Shown: positions 60,101 through 64,000 of the stretch, piece after piece | Position numbering within the stretch: position 1 is the first letter of the stretch | Layout of the letters: each line of letters starts with the position of its first letter | NCBI GenBank assembly: GCA_963210315.1 | Contig: OY723281.1 | Location: 1,054,001 to 1,118,000 of the forward strand | Direction of reading: 5' to 3' | DNA from: Rhynchopus euleeides | Taxonomy: Eukaryota; Euglenozoa; Diplonemea; Diplonemida; Diplonemidae | DNA length: 64,000 bases | Notes under the pieces: model-generated | Told to the model about the DNA's origin: nothing | Database searches by the model: none | Seen by the model: the letters and a program-made list of their open reading frames with translations, nothing else | Program-made: the position numbers and the translations under genes

Positions 60101-63100
60101 GGGTTAGGGTCAGGGTTGACCCTAGACCCTACCCAACCCTAGGGTTAGGGTCAGGGTTAACCCTAGACCCTACCCTAACCCTAGGGTTAGGGTTAGGGTT
60201 AACCCTTGACCCAACCCTAGGGTTAGGGTCAGGGTTGACCCCAGACCCTACCCAACCCTAGGGTTAGGGTTAGGGTTAACCCTTGACCCAACCCTAGGGT
60301 TAGGGTCAGGGTTGACCCAAGACCCTACCCAACCCTAGGGTTAGGGTTAGGGTAAACCCTTGACCCAACCCTAGTGTTAGGGTCAGGGTTGACCCCAGAC
60401 CCTACCCAACCCTAGGGTAAGGGTCAGGGTTGACCCTAGACCCTACCCAACCCTAGGGTTAGGGTTAGGGTTAACCCTTGACCCAACCCTAGGGATAGGG
60501 TTAGGGTTGACCCTAGACCCTACCCTAACCCTAGGGTTAGGGTCAGGGTTAACCCTAGACCCTACCCTAACCCTAGGGTTAGGGTTAGGGTTAACCCTAG
60601 ACCCTACCCAACCCTCGGGTTAGGGTCAGGGTTGACCCTAGACCCTACCCAACCCTAGGGTTAGGGTCAGGGTAAACCCCTAGACCCTACCCTAACCCTA
60701 GGGTTAGGGTTAGGGTTAACCCTTGACCCAACCCTAGGCTTAGGGTCAGGGTTATCCCTAGACCCTACCCTAACCCTAGGGTTAGGGTTAGGGTTAACCC
60801 TTGACCCAACCCTAGGGTTAGGGTCAGGGTTGACCCCAGACCCTACCCAACCCTAGGGTTAGGGTTAGGGTAAACCCTTGACCCAACCCTAGGGTTAGGG
60901 TCAGGGTTGACCCCAGACCCTACCCAACCCTAGGGTTAGGGTTAGGGTTAACCCTTGACCCAACCCTAGGGTTAGGGTTAGGGTTAACCCTAGACCCTAC
61001 CCTAACCCTAGGGTTAGGGTCAACCCTTGACCCAACCCTAGGGTTAGGGTTAGGGTTGACCCTAGACCCTACCCTAACCCTAGGGTTAGGGTTAGGGTTA
61101 ACCCTTGACCCAACCCTAGGGTTAGGGTCAGGGTTGACCCCAGACCCTACCCAACCCTAGGGTTAGGGTTAGGGTTAACCCTTGACCCAACCCTAGGGTT
61201 AGGGTCAGGGTTGACCCCAGACCCTACCCAACCCTAGGGTTAGGGTTAGGGTAAACCCTTGACCCAACCCTAGTGTTAGGGTCAGGGTTGACCCCAGACC
61301 CTACCCAACCCTAGGGTAAGGGTCAGGGTTGACCCTAGACCCTACCCAACCCTAGGGTTAGGGTTAGGGTTAACCCTTGACCCAACCCTAGGGATAGGGT
61401 TAGGGTTGACCCTAGACCCTACCCTAACCCTAGGGTTAGGGTTAGGGTTAACCCTTGACCCAACCCTAGGCTTAGGGTCAGGGTTAACCCTAACCCTACC
61501 CTAACCCTAGGGTTAGGGTTAGGGTTAACCCTTGACCCAACCCTAGGGTTAGGGTCAGGGTTGACCCCAGACCCTACCCAACCCTAGGGTTAGGGTTAGG
61601 GTAAACCCTTGACCCAACCCTAGGGTTAGGGGCAGGGTTGACCCCAGACCCTACCCAACCCTAGGGTTAGGGTTAGGGTTAACCCTTGACCCAACCCTAG
61701 GGATAGGGTTAGGGTTGACCCTAGACCCTACCCTAACCCTAGGGTTAGGGTCAGGGTTCACCCTAGACCCTACCCTAACCCTAGGGTTAGGCTTAGGGTT
61801 AACCCTTGACCCAACCCTAGGGTTAGGGTCAGGGTTGACCCCAGACCCTACCCAACCCTAGGGTTAGGGTTAGGGTTAACCCTTGACCCAACCCTAGGGA
61901 TAGGGTTAGGGTTGACCCTAGACCCTACCCTAACCCTAGGGTTAGGGTCAGGGTTAACCCTAGACCCTACCCTAACCCTAGGGTTACGCTTAGGGTTAAC
62001 CCTTGACCCAACCCTAGGGTTAGGGTTAGGGTTGACCCTAGACCCTACCCTAACCCTAGGGTTAGGGTCAGGGTTAACCCTAGACCCTACCCTAACCCTA
62101 GGGTTAGGGTTAGGGTTAACCCTAGACCCTACCGAACCCTCGGGTTAGGGTCAGGGTTGACCCTAGACCCTACCCAACCCTAGGGTTAGGGTCAGGGTTA
62201 ACCCTAGACCCTACCCTAACCCTAGGGTTAGGGTTAGGGTTAACCCTTGACCCAACCCTAGGGTTAGGGTCAGGGTTGACCCCAGACCCTACCCAACCCT
62301 AGGGTTAGGGTCAGGGTTGACCCTAGACCCTACCCAACCCTAGGGTTAGGGTTAGGGTTAACCCTTGACCCAACCCTAGGGTTAGGGTTAGGGTTAACCC
62401 TAGACCCTACCCAACCCTCGGGTTAGGGTCAGGGTTGACCCTAGACCCTACCCAACCCTCGGGTTAGGGTTAGGGTTAACCCTGGACCCTACCCAACCCT
62501 AGGGTTAGGGTCAGGGTTGACCCTAGACCCTACCCTAACCCTAGGGTTAGGGTCAGGGTAAACCCTAGACCCTACCCAACCCTAGGGTTAGGGTTAACCC
62601 TTGACCCAACCCTAGGGTTAGGGTCAGGGTTGACCCTAGACCCTACCCTAGGGTTAGGGTAGGGTATAGGGTTAACCCCAACCCTGATCCGAGGGTTGGG
62701 TCGGGTCTAGGGTTCACCCTGACCCAAACCCGAACCCTAGGGTAGGGTTGGGTCTAGGGTGAACCCTAACCCTAGGGTCGGGCAGGGTCTTGGGTTAACC
62801 CCCAACCCTAACCCTCGGGTTGGGTAGGGTATAGGGTTAACCCTAACCCTAGGGTTGGGTTGTGTATAGGGTTAACCCTAACCCTAACCCTAGGGTAGGG
62901 TTGGGTCTTGGGTTAACCCTAACCCTAGGGTTGGGTTGGGTATAGGGTTAACCCTAACCCTAGGGTGAGGGTAGGGTATAGGGTTAACCCTAACCCTAGG
63001 GTTGGGTAGGGTATAGGGTTAACCCTAACCCTAGGGTAGGGTTGGGTCTTGGGTTAACCCTAACCCTAACCCTAGGGTAGGGTTGGGTATAGGGTTAACC

Positions 63101-64000
63101 CTAACCCTAACCCTAGGGTTGGGTGGGGTATAGGGTTAACCCTAACCCTAGGGTTGGGTTGGGTCTAGGGTTAACCCTGACCCTAACCCTAGGGTTGGGT
63201 AGGGTATAGGGTTTACCCCAACCCTAACCCTAGGGTTGGGTTGGGTCTAGGGTTAACCCTGACCCTAACCCTAGGGTTGGGTAGGGTGTAGGGTTAACCC
63301 TAACCCTAGGGTCGGGTTGGGTTAACCCTAACCCTAGGGTTGGGTTGGGTTAACCCTAACCCTAGGGTTGGGTTGGGTATAAGGTTAACCCTAACCCTAA
63401 CCCTAGGGTTGGGTTGGGTCTAGGGTTAACCCTCACCCTAACCCTAGGGTTGGGTAGGGTATAGGGTTAACCCCAACCCTAACCCTAGGGTTGGGTTGGG
63501 TCTAGGGTTAACCCGAACCCTAACCCTAGGGTTGGGTTGGGTCTAGGGTTAACCCTAACCCTAACCCTAGGGTAGGGTTGGGTTGGGTCTAGGGTTAACC
63601 CTGACCCTAACCCTAGGGTAGGGTCTAGGGTTAACCCTAACCCTAGGGTAGGGTTGGGTCTAGGGTTAACCCTGACCCTAACCCTAGGGTAGGGTTGGGT
63701 GTAGGGTTGGGTTGGGTATAGGGTTAACCCTGACCCTAACCCTAGGGTAGGGTCTAGGGTTAACCCTAACCCTAACCCTAGGGTTGGGTAGGGTGTAGGG
63801 TTAACCCTAACCCTAGGGTAGGGTTGGGTCTAGGGTTAACCCTGACCCTAACCCTAGGGTAGGGTCTAGGGTTAACCCCAACCCTAACCCTAGGGTTGGG
63901 TAGGGTGTAGGGTTAACCCTGACCCTAACCCTAGGGTTGGGTAGGGTGTAGGGTTAACCCTAACCCTAGGGTCGGGTTGGGTTAACCCTAACCCTAGGGT
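51195..64000. repeat. Telomere-like palindromic satellite array 2 (continues past window)
   Basis: It opens with about 23 pure CCCTA pentamers (51195-51310), then AGCACGTCGGGGGTACCCAC, exactly as array 1 closes in reverse. The body to about 62.64 kb is a roughly 75-77 bp dimer of two related units: AACCCTAGGGTTAGGGTTAG with AACCCTTGACCC, and AACCCTAGGGTTAGGGTCAG with GACCCCAGACCCTACCC. At 62.64-62.70 kb the polarity switches through the same sequence as in array 1 (GATCCGAGGGTTGGGTCGGG here, its complement there). The second unit type then runs to the window end. Frames encoding DPTLTLGLG repeats are an artefact of this array. Confidence 0.9.

Noticed and set aside
51195-64000. Plus-strand frames encoding DPTLTLGLGSGLTLDPTL repeats (for example 54032, 56594, 57459, 59043, 61912)
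   Set aside because: They are translations of the telomere-like repeat in one lucky frame; the same protein recurs wherever the unit length keeps the frame open.

Overview
This is eukaryotic DNA, most likely from a protist with few introns and many repeats. The evidence is tandem paralogues with long uninterrupted reading frames, tyrosine-recombinase (YR) retrotransposons, several families of inverted-repeat DNA transposons and MITEs, and two very large arrays of telomere-like sequence. There are no bacterial operons, Shine-Dalgarno starts, tRNAs, rRNAs or CRISPR arrays that I can recognise. The main YR element has the gene order gag, recombinase, RT/RNase H. I recall that order for the VIPER group of trypanosomatids, so a euglenozoan host is possible, but this is a weak inference.

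Layout. 1-1.7 kb: the 3' end of a YR retrotransposon (RT/RNase H plus terminal repeats). 1.7-10.7 kb: gene-poor DNA with minisatellites, a dispersed hairpin repeat, MITEs and one hypothetical broken gene. 10.8-28.5 kb: a degenerating tandem array of a paralogous gene family with a ubiquitin-like N-terminus and a WD40 propeller. It has one intact copy, two broken copies and several fragments, separated by a conserved spacer. It is invaded by a second YR-element family (gag and recombinase remnants), a LINE fragment, two adjacent TA-flanked transposons and small MITEs. 29.2-34.0 kb: a telomere-like palindromic satellite array bounded by inverted boundary sequences. 34.1-41 kb: a peroxisomal-type acyl-CoA thioesterase, a WD40 copy fused to a broken coiled-coil gene, and another intact WD40 copy. 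41.9-46.8 kb: a complete-looking YR retrotransposon on the minus strand with split direct repeats. 46.8-51.1 kb: foldback elements and a pogo-like transposon. 51.1-64.0 kb: a second telomere-like array, inverted relative to the first and running off the window.

How it fits together. The two telomere-like arrays are reverse complements of each other, down to the same boundary sequences and the same internal polarity-switch sequence. The 17 kb between them is therefore the unique centre of a giant inverted repeat. The only clear housekeeping gene is the thioesterase. The intact WD40 copies at 26.2 and 39.5 kb look like an expressed, expanding family. Nearly everything else is mobile or satellite DNA, as in a subtelomeric or otherwise rapidly evolving region.
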